From positions 1-64,000 of the forward strand of contig NZ_JAUMKD010000003.1 in NCBI RefSeq assembly GCF_030519475.1: DNA of 64,000 nucleotides, written 5' to 3'. The position numbers were made by a program, and so were the translations under genes. Shown piece by piece: positions 25,505 to 33,671 of this stretch. Position 1 is the first letter of the stretch. Each line of letters begins with the position of its first letter. Under the pieces are notes generated by a model. The model was not told the origin of the DNA. It worked only from the letters and a program-made list of their open reading frames with translations, and made no database searches. Source of the DNA: Micromonospora sp. C28SCA-DRY-2. Its GTDB lineage: Bacteria; Actinomycetota; Actinomycetes; Mycobacteriales; Micromonosporaceae.

Positions 25505-26458
25505 ATGCCGACCCTCGTGCCGCCGATGCTCGCCACGAGCGGCGCGCTGCCCGGCGGGTCGGGGTGGGGATACGAGTTCAAGTGGGACGGCGTGCGCGCG
25601 ATCGCGTACGTCGCCGACGGGGTGCGGCTGCTCAGCCGCAACGACCGCGACGTCACCCGGGCGTACCCCGAGCTGGGCGAGCTGGCACGGCTGCTGCCCG
25701 GCCGGCGCGCGGTGCTGGACGGGGAGATCGTGGCCCTGGACGGCAGGGGCCGCCCCAGCTTCGCGGCGTTGCAGCGCCGGATGCACGTCCGGACGCCGTC
25801 CGCCGCACTGGTCGGCAGCACTCCCGTCCGGGTGTACCTCTTCGACCTGCTGCACCTCGACGGTGAGGACCTGACCTCCCGGCCGTACACCGAGCGCCGC
25901 GCCGCGCTGGAGGGCCTGGACCTCAGCGGGCAGAGCGTCGACACGCCGCCCTACTGGACCGGGGACGCCGGCCGTGACCTGGCCACGGCCGCCGCCGACC
26001 TGGGCCTGGAAGGGGTCGTGGCCAAGCAGCTCGGCGCGCCGTACGAGCCGGGTCGCCGCTCGCCGGCCTGGGTGAAGGTGCCCCTCAACGACACCGTCGA
26101 GGTGATCGTGGGCGGCTTCAAGCCCGGCGCGGGCCGGCGCGCCGGCACCATCGGTTCGCTGCTGCTGGGCATGTACGACCGGGCCGACAAGCTGACCTTC
26201 ATCGGCCACGTCGGCACCGGCTTCACCCAGACCGCGCTGCGCGACCTGCAGCGACGCCTCGACCCGTTGCGCCGGACGGATTCCCCGTTCGACACCCCGG
26301 TGCCGCGCGAACACGCCCGCCACGCCGTCTGGGTCGATCCGGTGCTGGTCGGCGACGTCACCTTCCGCTCCTGGACCCCGGACCACCGGCTGCGCCACCC
26401 CTCCTGGAAGGGACTGCGCAGCGACCGCGAGCCGACCGAGATCCGGCTGCGCCGCTGA
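25505..26458 (+). CDS. ATP-dependent DNA ligase (LigC/LigD-ligase type)
   Basis: About 317 residues. The adenylated lysine lies in motif I FKWDGVR (about K26). Further motifs are LDGEIVALD, VYLFDLLHLDG, LEGVVAKQLGAPYEPGRRSPAWVK and an OB domain ending SWKGLRSDREPTEIR. This covers the nucleotidyltransferase and OB modules without polymerase or nuclease domains. It would seal nicks, probably in stationary-phase repair such as NHEJ or base excision. The start is uncertain: ATG 25505 is used, but GTG 25493 is possible. No ku or LigD polymerase gene is adjacent. Confidence 0.9.
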   Translation: MPTLVPPMLATSGALPGGSGWGYEFKWDGVRAIAYVADGVRLLSRNDRDVTRAYPELGELARLLPGRRAVLDGEIVALDGRGRPSFAALQRRMHVRTPSAALVGSTPVRVYLFDLLHLDGEDLTSRPYTERRAALEGLDLSGQSVDTPPYWTGDAGRDLATAAADLGLEGVVAKQLGAPYEPGRRSPAWVKVPLNDTVEVIVGGFKPGAGRRAGTIGSLLLGMYDRADKLTFIGHVGTGFTQTALRDLQRRLDPLRRTDSPFDTPVPREHARHAVWVDPVLVGDVTFRSWTPDHRLRHPSWKGLRSDREPTEIRLRR

Positions 26459-26523
26459 GCCCGCCGGGCGTGGGCGCCGGCCGGGCGCCGCGCGGACCCA
26501 CCACCGGGATGGCGGGTGCGGTC

Positions 26524-27453
26524 CTAGCGGTCCGGGCTGTCGGCCGGAGCCATGATGCGCAGCGCGTTGGGGTCCAGGCCGATCCGGATCGGGGTCTCGC
26601 CGTACAACTCGCCGTCGACCTCGACCGGCGCCGGCCGGTCGGTCTCCAGCCAGAGCTGGCGTACGGCGAGGAAGGGCTCCTCGCGCAGGGTGCGGCGATG
26701 TCCGGTGGCGGCGTTGCGGGCCGTGTCGCGCAGCAGCTCCCGGCGGGTCGGACCGCCCACCGGGTAGCCGACCAGCAGCCGGTCGTCGGCGTCCGCGTCG
26801 GCTGTGATCGGCCGGCCGGCGTGGAAGCCACCGTTGGCCACGTACAGCTGGTGGGTGACGAACTCGCGCTCGCGCCCCTCGGCCCGGACGGTGGCCCGCA
26901 GCGGCCGGTGCCGGGTCAGCAGCGCCAGCGCGGTGAGCGGGTAGGCGAGCCGGCCGGTGGCCCGCTTCAGGCGCGGCGGCGTCCGGAGCATGACGTCGGC
27001 GGAGAGGCCGATGCCGACGTGGTTGGTGAACCGCATGTCGCCCACCAGGCCGAGGTCCACGTCGATCACCTTGCCGTGGGCGAGCACCTCCACCGCGGCG
27101 TCGAGGTCGAGCGGGATGCCCACCGTGCGGGCGAAGTTGTTGGTGGTGCCCAGCGGCAGCAGACCGAGCGCGATGTCGCGGTGGGCGAGCAGCCGGGCGG
27201 CGGTGCCGATCGTGCCGTCGCCGCCGCCGGCGACCAGGAGGTCCGGCCCGAGGTCGGCGGCCGCGGCGAGGGTCTGCTCCAGCTCGCGGGGCCGGTCGAC
27301 CGGGTAGGCGCCGAGCAGCGTGAAGCCGGCCGCCGCGAGCCGTGAGCGGGCGCCCTCGTAGAGCCGCCGGCCCCGCCGGGAGTGGGCGTTGACCACGAGC
27401 ACCGCCCGCCGGTCCCGGCGGATCGTCGCGCTCAACTCCGGCTTCGTCCGCAT
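26524..27453 (-). CDS. Lipid/diacylglycerol kinase family protein
   Basis: A 309-residue protein of the DagK/YegS/sphingosine kinase fold. It has AVLVVNAHSRRGR at the start, the nucleotide loop GGGDGT (76-81), LPLGTTNNFAR, and the C-terminal sandwich with PAPVEVDGELYGETPI. It likely phosphorylates diacylglycerol or a related lipid at the membrane. A possible -10, TAGGGT (27467-27462), lies 8 bases before the ATG, so transcription may start at the start codon itself (leaderless). No independent ribosome site is seen. Confidence 0.88.
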   Translation of the reverse strand: MRTKPELSATIRRDRRAVLVVNAHSRRGRRLYEGARSRLAAAGFTLLGAYPVDRPRELEQTLAAAADLGPDLLVAGGGDGTIGTAARLLAHRDIALGLLPLGTTNNFARTVGIPLDLDAAVEVLAHGKVIDVDLGLVGDMRFTNHVGIGLSADVMLRTPPRLKRATGRLAYPLTALALLTRHRPLRATVRAEGREREFVTHQLYVANGGFHAGRPITADADADDRLLVGYPVGGPTRRELLRDTARNAATGHRRTLREEPFLAVRQLWLETDRPAPVEVDGELYGETPIRIGLDPNALRIMAPADSPDR

Positions 27454-27468
27454 AGGGCCAGACCCTAT
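27452..27468. promoter_or_regulatory. Palindrome and probable leaderless promoter of the lipid kinase
   Basis: ATAGGG, five bases, CCCTAT form an inverted repeat that overlaps the start codon (27453-27451). On the minus strand it contains TAGGGT placed at leaderless spacing from ATG. No good -35 is visible. Confidence 0.4.
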
Positions 27469-27557
27469 CGCCGTACGGGCGGCCGGAGCGCAGCAACGGG
27501 TGCCCGGCCGGCCGTCGGCGTGACCGCCCGCCGCTACCTCGGCGTCGCCGGCGGCCG

Positions 27558-28397
27558 TCAGAGGTGGTGGCGGTCGTCGGCCGCCAGGCGCGGCGGTTCC
27601 GCCGGCTGCGCGGTCTGCTCGGGCTGACCGAGCTGCGCGACGTGGGTGGGGTCGAGGACCCGGGCGAGGAAGGAACGGGTCCGCTCGTGCCGGGGCGCGC
27701 CGAGCACCTCCTGCGGCGGCCCCTGCTCGACCACCACGCCACCGTCCATGAAGACGACCCGGTCGGCCACGTCCCGGGCGAACGCCATCTCGTGGGTGAC
27801 CACCATCATTGTCATGCCGTCCTCGGCCAGCTTGCGCATGACGGTGAGCACGTCGCCGACGAGTTCCGGGTCGAGCGCGGAGGTCGGCTCGTCGAAGAGC
27901 ATCAGCTCGGGGTCCATCGACAGCGACCGGGCGATCGCCACCCGCTGCTGCTGCCCGCCGGAGAGCTGCGCCGGGAACGCCGTGGCCTTGTCGGTCAGGC
28001 CGACCCGCTCCAGGTTCTCCCGGGCGATCCGCTCGGCCTCCGCCCGGCCGCGCCGGAGCACCTTGCGCTGGGCGACGGTGAGGTTGTCCAGCACCGTCAG
28101 GTGCGGGAAGAGGTTGAACGACTGGAAGACCATGCCGATGCCGCGGCGGACCGCGTCGATCTCGACGTCCGGGTCGGTCATCTCGACCCCGTTCACCCAG
28201 ATCCTGCCGGCGGTCGGCTCCTCCAGCAGGTTGACGCAGCGCAGCAGCGTCGACTTGCCGGACCCGGACGGCCCGATGACGCAGACCACCTCGCCGTGGC
28301 CGACCTCGAAGTCGATGCCCTTGAGCACCTCGATCGGGCCGAAGGACTTGTGCAGGTCGCGGATCTCGACGGCGGGTCGCGGTTCAGGAGTCGTCAT
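27558..28397 (-). CDS. Polar amino acid ABC transporter ATPase
   Basis: A 279-residue ATPase with Walker [10 protein letters not shown] (42-50), Q-loop [10 protein letters not shown], signature LSGGQQQR, Walker [13 protein letters not shown] and the H-loop THEM. It closely resembles GlnQ/HisP-type subunits. A 25-residue Pro/Gln/Ala-rich tail extends past the usual end and ends in HH. The ATG at 28397 is used; a GTG at 28406 overlapping the permease stop is an alternative. It energises the uptake system encoded by the next two genes. Confidence 0.93.
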   Translation of the reverse strand: MTTPEPRPAVEIRDLHKSFGPIEVLKGIDFEVGHGEVVCVIGPSGSGKSTLLRCVNLLEEPTAGRIWVNGVEMTDPDVEIDAVRRGIGMVFQSFNLFPHLTVLDNLTVAQRKVLRRGRAEAERIARENLERVGLTDKATAFPAQLSGGQQQRVAIARSLSMDPELMLFDEPTSALDPELVGDVLTVMRKLAEDGMTMMVVTHEMAFARDVADRVVFMDGGVVVEQGPPQEVLGAPRHERTRSFLARVLDPTHVAQLGQPEQTAQPAEPPRLAADDRHHL

Positions 28398-28402
28398 GTG
28401 GG

Positions 28403-29218
28403 TCACCGAGCCTTGGCGTAGCGGAGTTCGAGGCGTCGTACCACCTGGGACAGGGGCAGGGTGATGATCAGGTAGGTGAAGCCGGCCACCAGCAGCGGCG
28501 TGGCGTTCACCCGGTCGTTCAGCGTGTCCCGACCGAACTTGGTGATCTCGATGGTCGACGCGGTCACGCCGAGCACGTAGGCCAGCGACGAGTCCTTGGT
28601 GAGCAGGATGAGCTCGTTGGTCAGCGGCGGGATCACGATCCGGAACGCCTGCGGGATGACGATGGTGCGCATCGCGGTGAAGTGCGACATGCCGAGCGTG
28701 CGCGCCGCCTCCATCTGACCCTTCGGCACGGCCTGGATGCCGGCCCGGATGGTCTCGGCCATGTACGCCGCGGCGGTCAACCCGAGGCCGATCGCGATCG
28801 AGCCGAACACCCCGCCCGGGATCTCCCGGTCCGGGAAGGCGATCGGGATGCCGTACCCGACCAGGAAGAGGACCAGCAGCGCGGGCAGGCCCCGGAACAG
28901 CTCGATGTACCCCGTGGCCACCCAGCGGTACGGCGCGACCCGGGACAGCCGCATCAGCGCGAGGATGGTGCCGAACACCAGGCCGAAGGCGAACGCGCCG
29001 AGCGTGTAGAGGATCGTGTTCCGCAGCGCGACGGTGATGATCGTCGGGAACATCGACTCGATGATGTCGACGCGGAAGAAGGCCTCCTTCAGCCGGCCCC
29101 AGTCGGCCGCGAGGACCACCACGGCGACGACGGCGATGAAGGCCAGGTACTGCAGCCAGAGGGACAGCCGCTCTCGCTGGCGGCGGCGCAGCTTCACCGT
29201 TCGATGCTCCTTGCCCAC
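28403..29218 (-). CDS. Polar amino acid ABC transporter permease
   Basis: A 271-residue permease of the HisM/GlnP family. It has about five helices starting at 21-41, the segment [18 protein letters not shown] ([14 protein letters not shown]), and the EAA loop [26 protein letters not shown] basic N-terminus lies inside. A homodimer may form the channel, as only one permease is present. The gene follows the binding protein after a hairpin that could lower its expression. Confidence 0.92.
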   Translation of the reverse strand: MGKEHRTVKLRRRQRERLSLWLQYLAFIAVVAVVVLAADWGRLKEAFFRVDIIESMFPTIITVALRNTILYTLGAFAFGLVFGTILALMRLSRVAPYRWVATGYIELFRGLPALLVLFLVGYGIPIAFPDREIPGGVFGSIAIGLGLTAAAYMAETIRAGIQAVPKGQMEAARTLGMSHFTAMRTIVIPQAFRIVIPPLTNELILLTKDSSLAYVLGVTASTIEITKFGRDTLNDRVNATPLLVAGFTYLIITLPLSQVVRRLELRYAKAR

Positions 29219-29220
29219 AC

Positions 29221-29249
29221 GGAGGGCGCGCGCCGGGCGCGCGCCCTCC
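29221..29249 (-). terminator. Intra-operon hairpin (attenuator or mRNA stabiliser)
   Basis: A 13-bp GC stem (29221-29233 with 29237-29249) with a 3-base loop in the 46-base gap between binding protein and permease. Such hairpins often let the binding protein be made in excess. Confidence 0.7.
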
Positions 29250-29264
29250 TGCCACCAGTTCCGG

Positions 29265-30083
29265 TCACTTGGCCGGCTGCTTGCCGATCCACTTCTCGTA
29301 GATCTTGTCGTACGAGCCGTCCTGCCGGGCCTTGGCCAGCGTCTCGTTGATCTTCTTGAGCAGCTCCGGGTTGCCGTCCTTCTTCACCGAGAAGCCGTAC
29401 TGCTCGCCGGTGTCGAACTCGGCGGTCACCTCGAACCCGCCCGGGTTCTCCTTGATGTACTCGGTCCAGACCGGCAGGTCGTTGATGGCGGCCTCGACCT
29501 GGCCGTTGGCGAGCGCCTGCTGGAGGGCGGCGAGGTCCTCGAACTCGACGAGCTGCAGGCCCTTCTCCGCCTCGTACTTCTTGGCGTAGTCGCGGCCGGT
29601 GGTCGCCGCCTGGACGCCGAGCTTCTTGCCCTTGAGGTCGTCGAGCGACTTGTACGCCTTGCCGGTCTTCACCAGCAGCGCCTGGGTGGCGTCGAAGTAG
29701 GGGTCGGAGAAGTCCATCACCTTCTGCCGCTCCTCGGTGATCGTCATGCCGGCGGCGGCCGCGTCACACTTGCCGGTGTTCAGGTCCTGGCCGGACTTGA
29801 TCCCCTCGAACGGCGTGTCGACGATCTTCTGCTCGACGCCCAGTTCCTTGGCGACGAGGTCCATCACGTCGACGTCGAACCCGACGACCTTGCCGCTGGC
29901 GTCCTTGGACTGGAACGGCGCGTACGGCAGGTGGGTGCAGACGGTGAGCTTGCCCGCTTCGATGAGCTTGACCCCGCTCGCCTGGACCTCGCCCTCATCC
30001 TTCTTGGCGCATCCCGCGGTCACCGCGAGGGCGGCGATCGCCGTGATCAAGCCAGCCTTGCGGACTGCGCTGTGGAACGTCAC
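29265..30083 (-). CDS. Polar amino acid-binding lipoprotein (family 3)
   Basis: A 272-residue precursor with lipobox VTAGC (Cys about 25). The mature part has the family 3 signature GFDVDVMDLVAKELG, the following DAAAAGMTITEERQKVMDFSDPYF, and ends in a Lys-rich tail. It delivers an amino acid to the permease and ATPase downstream. Several Lys residues and the DLKGKKLGVQAATTG segment fit glutamine- or arginine-type proteins; the exact ligand is unknown. GGGGAGG lies upstream of the GTG start. Confidence 0.92.
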   Translation of the reverse strand: MTFHSAVRKAGLITAIAALAVTAGCAKKDEGEVQASGVKLIEAGKLTVCTHLPYAPFQSKDASGKVVGFDVDVMDLVAKELGVEQKIVDTPFEGIKSGQDLNTGKCDAAAAGMTITEERQKVMDFSDPYFDATQALLVKTGKAYKSLDDLKGKKLGVQAATTGRDYAKKYEAEKGLQLVEFEDLAALQQALANGQVEAAINDLPVWTEYIKENPGGFEVTAEFDTGEQYGFSVKKDGNPELLKKINETLAKARQDGSYDKIYEKWIGKQPAK

Positions 30084-30314
30084 TGCGGTGTCCTCCCCGA
30101 TTCGACCCCCGTATGACGGGCGGCCCGTGTTGGTGCAAAGACGGTGTGACAGGGCACGCTACCCGATCGGCGGAGCCGCACCTAGATCAAGTAGGGCGGT
30201 TGTGGCCATGCTGTAGCCATCACGGTCAGTAAACCCGGCAGTCGGCCCACAACCGGACTGCCACTGGTGACACCGCCGGCCCGGAACTCGCCTGAGCAAG
30301 ATCGTTACCTACGG

Positions 30315-30497
30315 TCACCGAACGATCATGACGCCGCCGCCTGGCGGCAGGATGCCCGGACCGGTGAACCACCAGACCGCCACCGCCGGCATCGCCACCG
30401 ACAGGACGAGCGGCAGCACCCGGCGCGAGCGGTACTCGGAGTCCGACGGCTCGCTCGCCGCCGGGTCGCGGTACCGGTGCCCACCCCGACTGGCCAC
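30315..30497 (-). CDS. Small single-helix membrane protein
   Basis: About 60 residues from a GTG at 30497. It has a polar N-terminal half (HRYRDPAASEPSDSEYRSRR) and a membrane helix (VLPLVLSVAMPAVAVWWF) followed by TGPGILPPGGG. The positive-inside pattern (YRSRR before the helix) supports a real membrane protein. The ribosome site (GGCGGG) is weak. Function is unknown. The stop sits inside an inverted repeat GATCGTT...AACGATC (30301-30328). It is divergent from the HAD hydrolase, and the longer HAD frame through this region is therefore probably not coding. Confidence 0.55.
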   Translation of the reverse strand: MASRGGHRYRDPAASEPSDSEYRSRRVLPLVLSVAMPAVAVWWFTGPGILPPGGGVMIVR

Positions 30498-30552
30498 GCC
30501 CGCCGGGCGTCCGGCAGGCTCTGCGCATGGCTGGACGAGCGATGGTGGCAGC

Positions 30553-31239
30553 GTGCCGGTACCGCCGTTGTCGGGACCGGCGGTGACCCGGCCATCCCGG
30601 GTCGGCCCGGCCGCTGTCGTGTTCGACCTCGACGGCACCCTGGTCGACAGCATGACCATCGCCCCGGCCGTGTACAGCGACACGATCCGGGCCCTGGGTG
30701 GGCCCGAGGTCTCGCCGGCCGCCGTCGTGGCCACCTGGCACATCGGCCACACCCCGGTGGTGCTGGCCCACTTCCTGCGACGGCCCGTCACCGCCGCCGA
30801 CCTGGAGTGTTTCCACCGCCGCTTCGAGGCCGCCTTCGCCGACGTACGGCCCTTCCCCGGCGTGGTCGACCTGGCCGAGGAGCTCCGCCGGGCCGGCTGC
30901 CGGCTCGGCATCTTCACCGCCGCGCTGCGCCGGACCACCACCCGGGTGCTGGCCGGTACCGGGCTCGACCGGCTCTTCCCGGTGGTGGTCTGCGGCGACG
31001 AGGTGGCCGCGCCGAAGCCCGCGCCGGACGGACTGCGGCTGGCCTGCCGGCGCCTCGGCGTCGACGTCGCCGAGACCGCGTACGTCGGCGACGCGGCGGT
31101 GGACCTGGCCTGCGCGGAGGCGGCGGGAGCGGTGCCCGTGCACGCCCGCTGGGCCGCCACCGCCACCGCGTGCGCGGACGTGCCGCTGGTGGCCCACCGG
31201 CCCGCCGACGTCCTCGACCTGCTCGCGGCCCCCGAGTGA
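30553..31239 (+). CDS. HAD-superfamily phosphatase (PGP/beta-PGM-like)
   Basis: About 228 residues from a GTG at 30553 (30583 is the alternative). HAD motif I is FDLDGTLVDS (Asp about 25 and 27), motif II FTAA, motif III lysine in AAPKPAPDGL, and motif IV YVGDAAVDLACA. It would dephosphorylate a small metabolite in the cytoplasm; the cap is alpha-helical (residues 35-95), as in phosphoglycolate phosphatases. An open frame continues further upstream, but that sequence is Arg/Ser-rich and overlaps the small membrane protein gene, so it is not used. Confidence 0.82.
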   Translation: MPVPPLSGPAVTRPSRVGPAAVVFDLDGTLVDSMTIAPAVYSDTIRALGGPEVSPAAVVATWHIGHTPVVLAHFLRRPVTAADLECFHRRFEAAFADVRPFPGVVDLAEELRRAGCRLGIFTAALRRTTTRVLAGTGLDRLFPVVVCGDEVAAPKPAPDGLRLACRRLGVDVAETAYVGDAAVDLACAEAAGAVPVHARWAATATACADVPLVAHRPADVLDLLAAPE

Positions 31240-31249
31240 CCGGATCCGG

Positions 31250-32188
31250 CTACCGCCGGCGGGCCCAGCCCGGCACCCAGGCGTCGACCGGGCGGGCCGG
31301 CCGGGTGGCCGCCAGGTGCCGGCGGAGCGCGGTGAGGGTGGGGTGCGGGTTGCCGGCACGGCGCACGAACGAGTGCGGGTAGACCGGCGTCGGGCCGTGC
31401 AGCGGGATCCGGCGCAGGTCGTGGGTGGCCGGCCAGACGTGCCGGTCACCGGCGCCGACCAGGGTCGCCAGGTCGGCGGAGTCGGCGATCGCGTCGAGCA
31501 GCGCCGCGCTGCCGAAGTTCGGGCCGATCGCGTCGATCCGCAGATCGAACGCCTCGGTGAGCTCGTCGTAGTAGACGGCCCACTCGGCGCCCTGCCGGAT
31601 GCCCGGGATCCAGATCCGGTGCCCGGCCAGCGCTGCCGGGGTGAGGGCGGTGGCGGCGGCGAGCGGGTGGGCCGCGCCGACCAGCAGGTGCAGCGGATCG
31701 TCCAGGACCCGGTCGACCAGGATGCCGTCGGGCAGGTCGCGAGCGGGTAGCGGCACCGCCCGGAAGCTCGCGTCGATCTCGCCGGCGTGGACGGCCTCGA
31801 TGGCCGCCTCGACGTTGGCGTCGGCGAGGGTGACCACGTCCAGGTCGGTCCCCGGGTGGGCGCGGTAGAAGCGGTGCAGCGCCTCCGCCGGGGCGCTGCG
31901 CCGGTTCAGCACGTCCACCCGCAGCGCCCGGTTGCCGGGCCGGACCGAGGCGGCGGCCCGTTCCGCGGCGTGCAATAGCTCCCGCGAGTGCGGCAGGAAC
32001 GCCTCCCCGTCGAGGGTGAGCCGGACGCCGCGGGCGGTGCGGGTGAACAGGGTGACGCCGAGGCTGCGTTCGAGGTTGGCCACCCGCTTGGACACGGCCT
32101 GCTGGGTGATCCGCAGGTCGACGGCGGCTTCCTGGAACTGCCCCGCGTCGGCGACGGCGAGGAAGGTGCGCACGGCCTCGATGTCCAC
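31250..32188 (-). CDS. LysR-family transcriptional regulator
   Basis: A 312-residue regulator. The winged HTH is at the N-terminus (DIEAVRTFLAVADAGQFQEAA, then TQQAVSKRVANLERSLGVTLFTR) and a substrate-binding domain fills the rest. The GTG at 32188 gives the usual LysR start; a GTG at 32209 is possible. It is divergent from an MFS transporter (32314) with a 125-base gap, the classic arrangement for a LysR protein controlling its neighbour. The effector is unknown. Confidence 0.88.
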   Translation of the reverse strand: MDIEAVRTFLAVADAGQFQEAAVDLRITQQAVSKRVANLERSLGVTLFTRTARGVRLTLDGEAFLPHSRELLHAAERAAASVRPGNRALRVDVLNRRSAPAEALHRFYRAHPGTDLDVVTLADANVEAAIEAVHAGEIDASFRAVPLPARDLPDGILVDRVLDDPLHLLVGAAHPLAAATALTPAALAGHRIWIPGIRQGAEWAVYYDELTEAFDLRIDAIGPNFGSAALLDAIADSADLATLVGAGDRHVWPATHDLRRIPLHGPTPVYPHSFVRRAGNPHPTLTALRRHLAATRPARPVDAWVPGWARRR

Positions 32189-32313
32189 CCGCGGATGGTA
32201 CGGAGACACAAGCGTCGGTTGTGGCTCGCCCGCCCGGCGGTTGTTGGATTCCGGGTCGCCCGGGCTGGTCGAATCCTCGCCGTCGACGACCGGTGGCGAC
32301 GGGAGGGTGCGGC

Positions 32314-33573
32314 GTGGGGCGACAGCGGCTGGGGCGTTCGTTCGGGTGGTTGTGGTCGGCGTACGCGGCCAGCACCGTGGGCACCTGGTTGGGGTTCGGA
32401 GCGTTCCCGCTGATCGCGATCCAGGTGCTCGACGTCGGGCCGGCCGCGGTCTCCGCCCTGACCGCTGCCGGCCTGGCGGTGGGCACGGCGCTGGCCCTGC
32501 CCCTCGGCCCGTGGGTCGAGCGCCGGCGCAAGCGGCCGGTCATGATCGCCACCAACGTCGTCCGGTGCGCGGCCCTGCTGAGCGTCCCGATCGCCTTCTG
32601 GCTCGGGCTGTTGAGCTACCCCCAGCTGCTGGTCGTCTCGGTGGTCGGTGCGGCGGCGAATATCGCCTTCACCTCCGCCAGCGGCGCCTACCTGAAGTCG
32701 GTAGTGCGCCCCGGCCAGCTGCTGGTGGCGAACGGGCGGTTCGAGTCGACCCTCTGGACGGCCACCGCCGTGGGGCCGACCCTGGGCGGGGCGGCGATCA
32801 GCCTGCTGGGGCCCGTCGTCACCGTGATCGCCAACGCGGCCGGGTTCCTGCTCTCCGCGCTCGGCATCGGCAGGATCCGGGAACCCGAGCCGCGCCCGGC
32901 TCGGCCGACCGGGGCCCGGCCGCGCGGCGCGGAGCTGCTGGCCGGATGGCGGTTCATCCTCGCCGACCGTGTGCTGCGCCCGCTGCTGGTGAACACGGTG
33001 ACCGTCAACGCGCTGATCATGGCGACCGAACCGCTGCTGGCCGTGCTGCTCCTCGGCGACCTGGGCTGGGCGGCCTGGCAGTACAGCCTGGCGTTCGGGC
33101 TGCCCTGCGTCGGCGGGTTCGTCGGCGCCCAGCTCGCTCCGCGGCTGGCCGCCCGGTACGGGCGGCGGCGGGTGCTGCTCGCCTCCGGTGTGCTGCGCGC
33201 ACTGTGGCCGGTCGGCCTGGTCCTCGTCGGGCCCGGTCCGGGCGGCGTGCTGCTGGTGATCGCTGTCGAGTTGGCGCTGATCACCTGCGTGGGCGTGTTC
33301 AACACGCTGTTCGCCACCGAACGGCTCCAGCGGGTGCCGGCCGACCGGGTCGCCCGCGTGCTGGTCGCCTGGCGGGTCACCGGCACCGGGGCGATCGCGC
33401 TGCTGACCGCGCTGTGGGGGGTGCTGGCCGCGGTCACCGGGGCGCGCGTCGCGATCGGGATCGCCGGCGCGGCACTCCTGGCCACGCCGTTCCTGCTGCC
33501 CTGGCACGGCAGCGGGGCGCGGCGCGCGCCGGAACACCCGGGCGACGTGCCGGACCTTGCCGAGGTTCCTTGA
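32314..33573 (+). CDS. MFS transporter (exporter-like)
   Basis: A 419-residue protein with about twelve helices. GGGAGG lies 7 bases before the GTG. The loop LGPWVERRRKRPVMI between helices 2 and 3 is the MFS motif A in a weak form, and a second basic loop RLAARYGRRRVLLASG sits between helices 8 and 9. It resembles EntS/MFS_3-type exporters of siderophores, macrolides or other drugs. It is divergent from a LysR gene that probably regulates it. The substrate is unknown. Confidence 0.85.
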   Translation: MGRQRLGRSFGWLWSAYAASTVGTWLGFGAFPLIAIQVLDVGPAAVSALTAAGLAVGTALALPLGPWVERRRKRPVMIATNVVRCAALLSVPIAFWLGLLSYPQLLVVSVVGAAANIAFTSASGAYLKSVVRPGQLLVANGRFESTLWTATAVGPTLGGAAISLLGPVVTVIANAAGFLLSALGIGRIREPEPRPARPTGARPRGAELLAGWRFILADRVLRPLLVNTVTVNALIMATEPLLAVLLLGDLGWAAWQYSLAFGLPCVGGFVGAQLAPRLAARYGRRRVLLASGVLRALWPVGLVLVGPGPGGVLLVIAVELALITCVGVFNTLFATERLQRVPADRVARVLVAWRVTGTGAIALLTALWGVLAAVTGARVAIGIAGAALLATPFLLPWHGSGARRAPEHPGDVPDLAEVP

Positions 33574-33671
33574 TCGGCGTAGGAAGAACCCACGCCCCAC
33601 CCCCGGCTCCTCCCACCAGCGTCGGCTGGCGTGGCCTGCGTCCACTCCGGCCACCGACGAAGGAGATGCGT

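Noticed and set aside
28398..29255. Fusion of the amino acid ATPase with an upstream open frame
   Set aside because: The upstream part is the wrong frame of the permease gene. Normal ATPase length starts at 28397.
30328..30552. Longer N-terminus for the HAD phosphatase
   Set aside because: The extra sequence overlaps a convincing small membrane protein on the other strand and has no family features.
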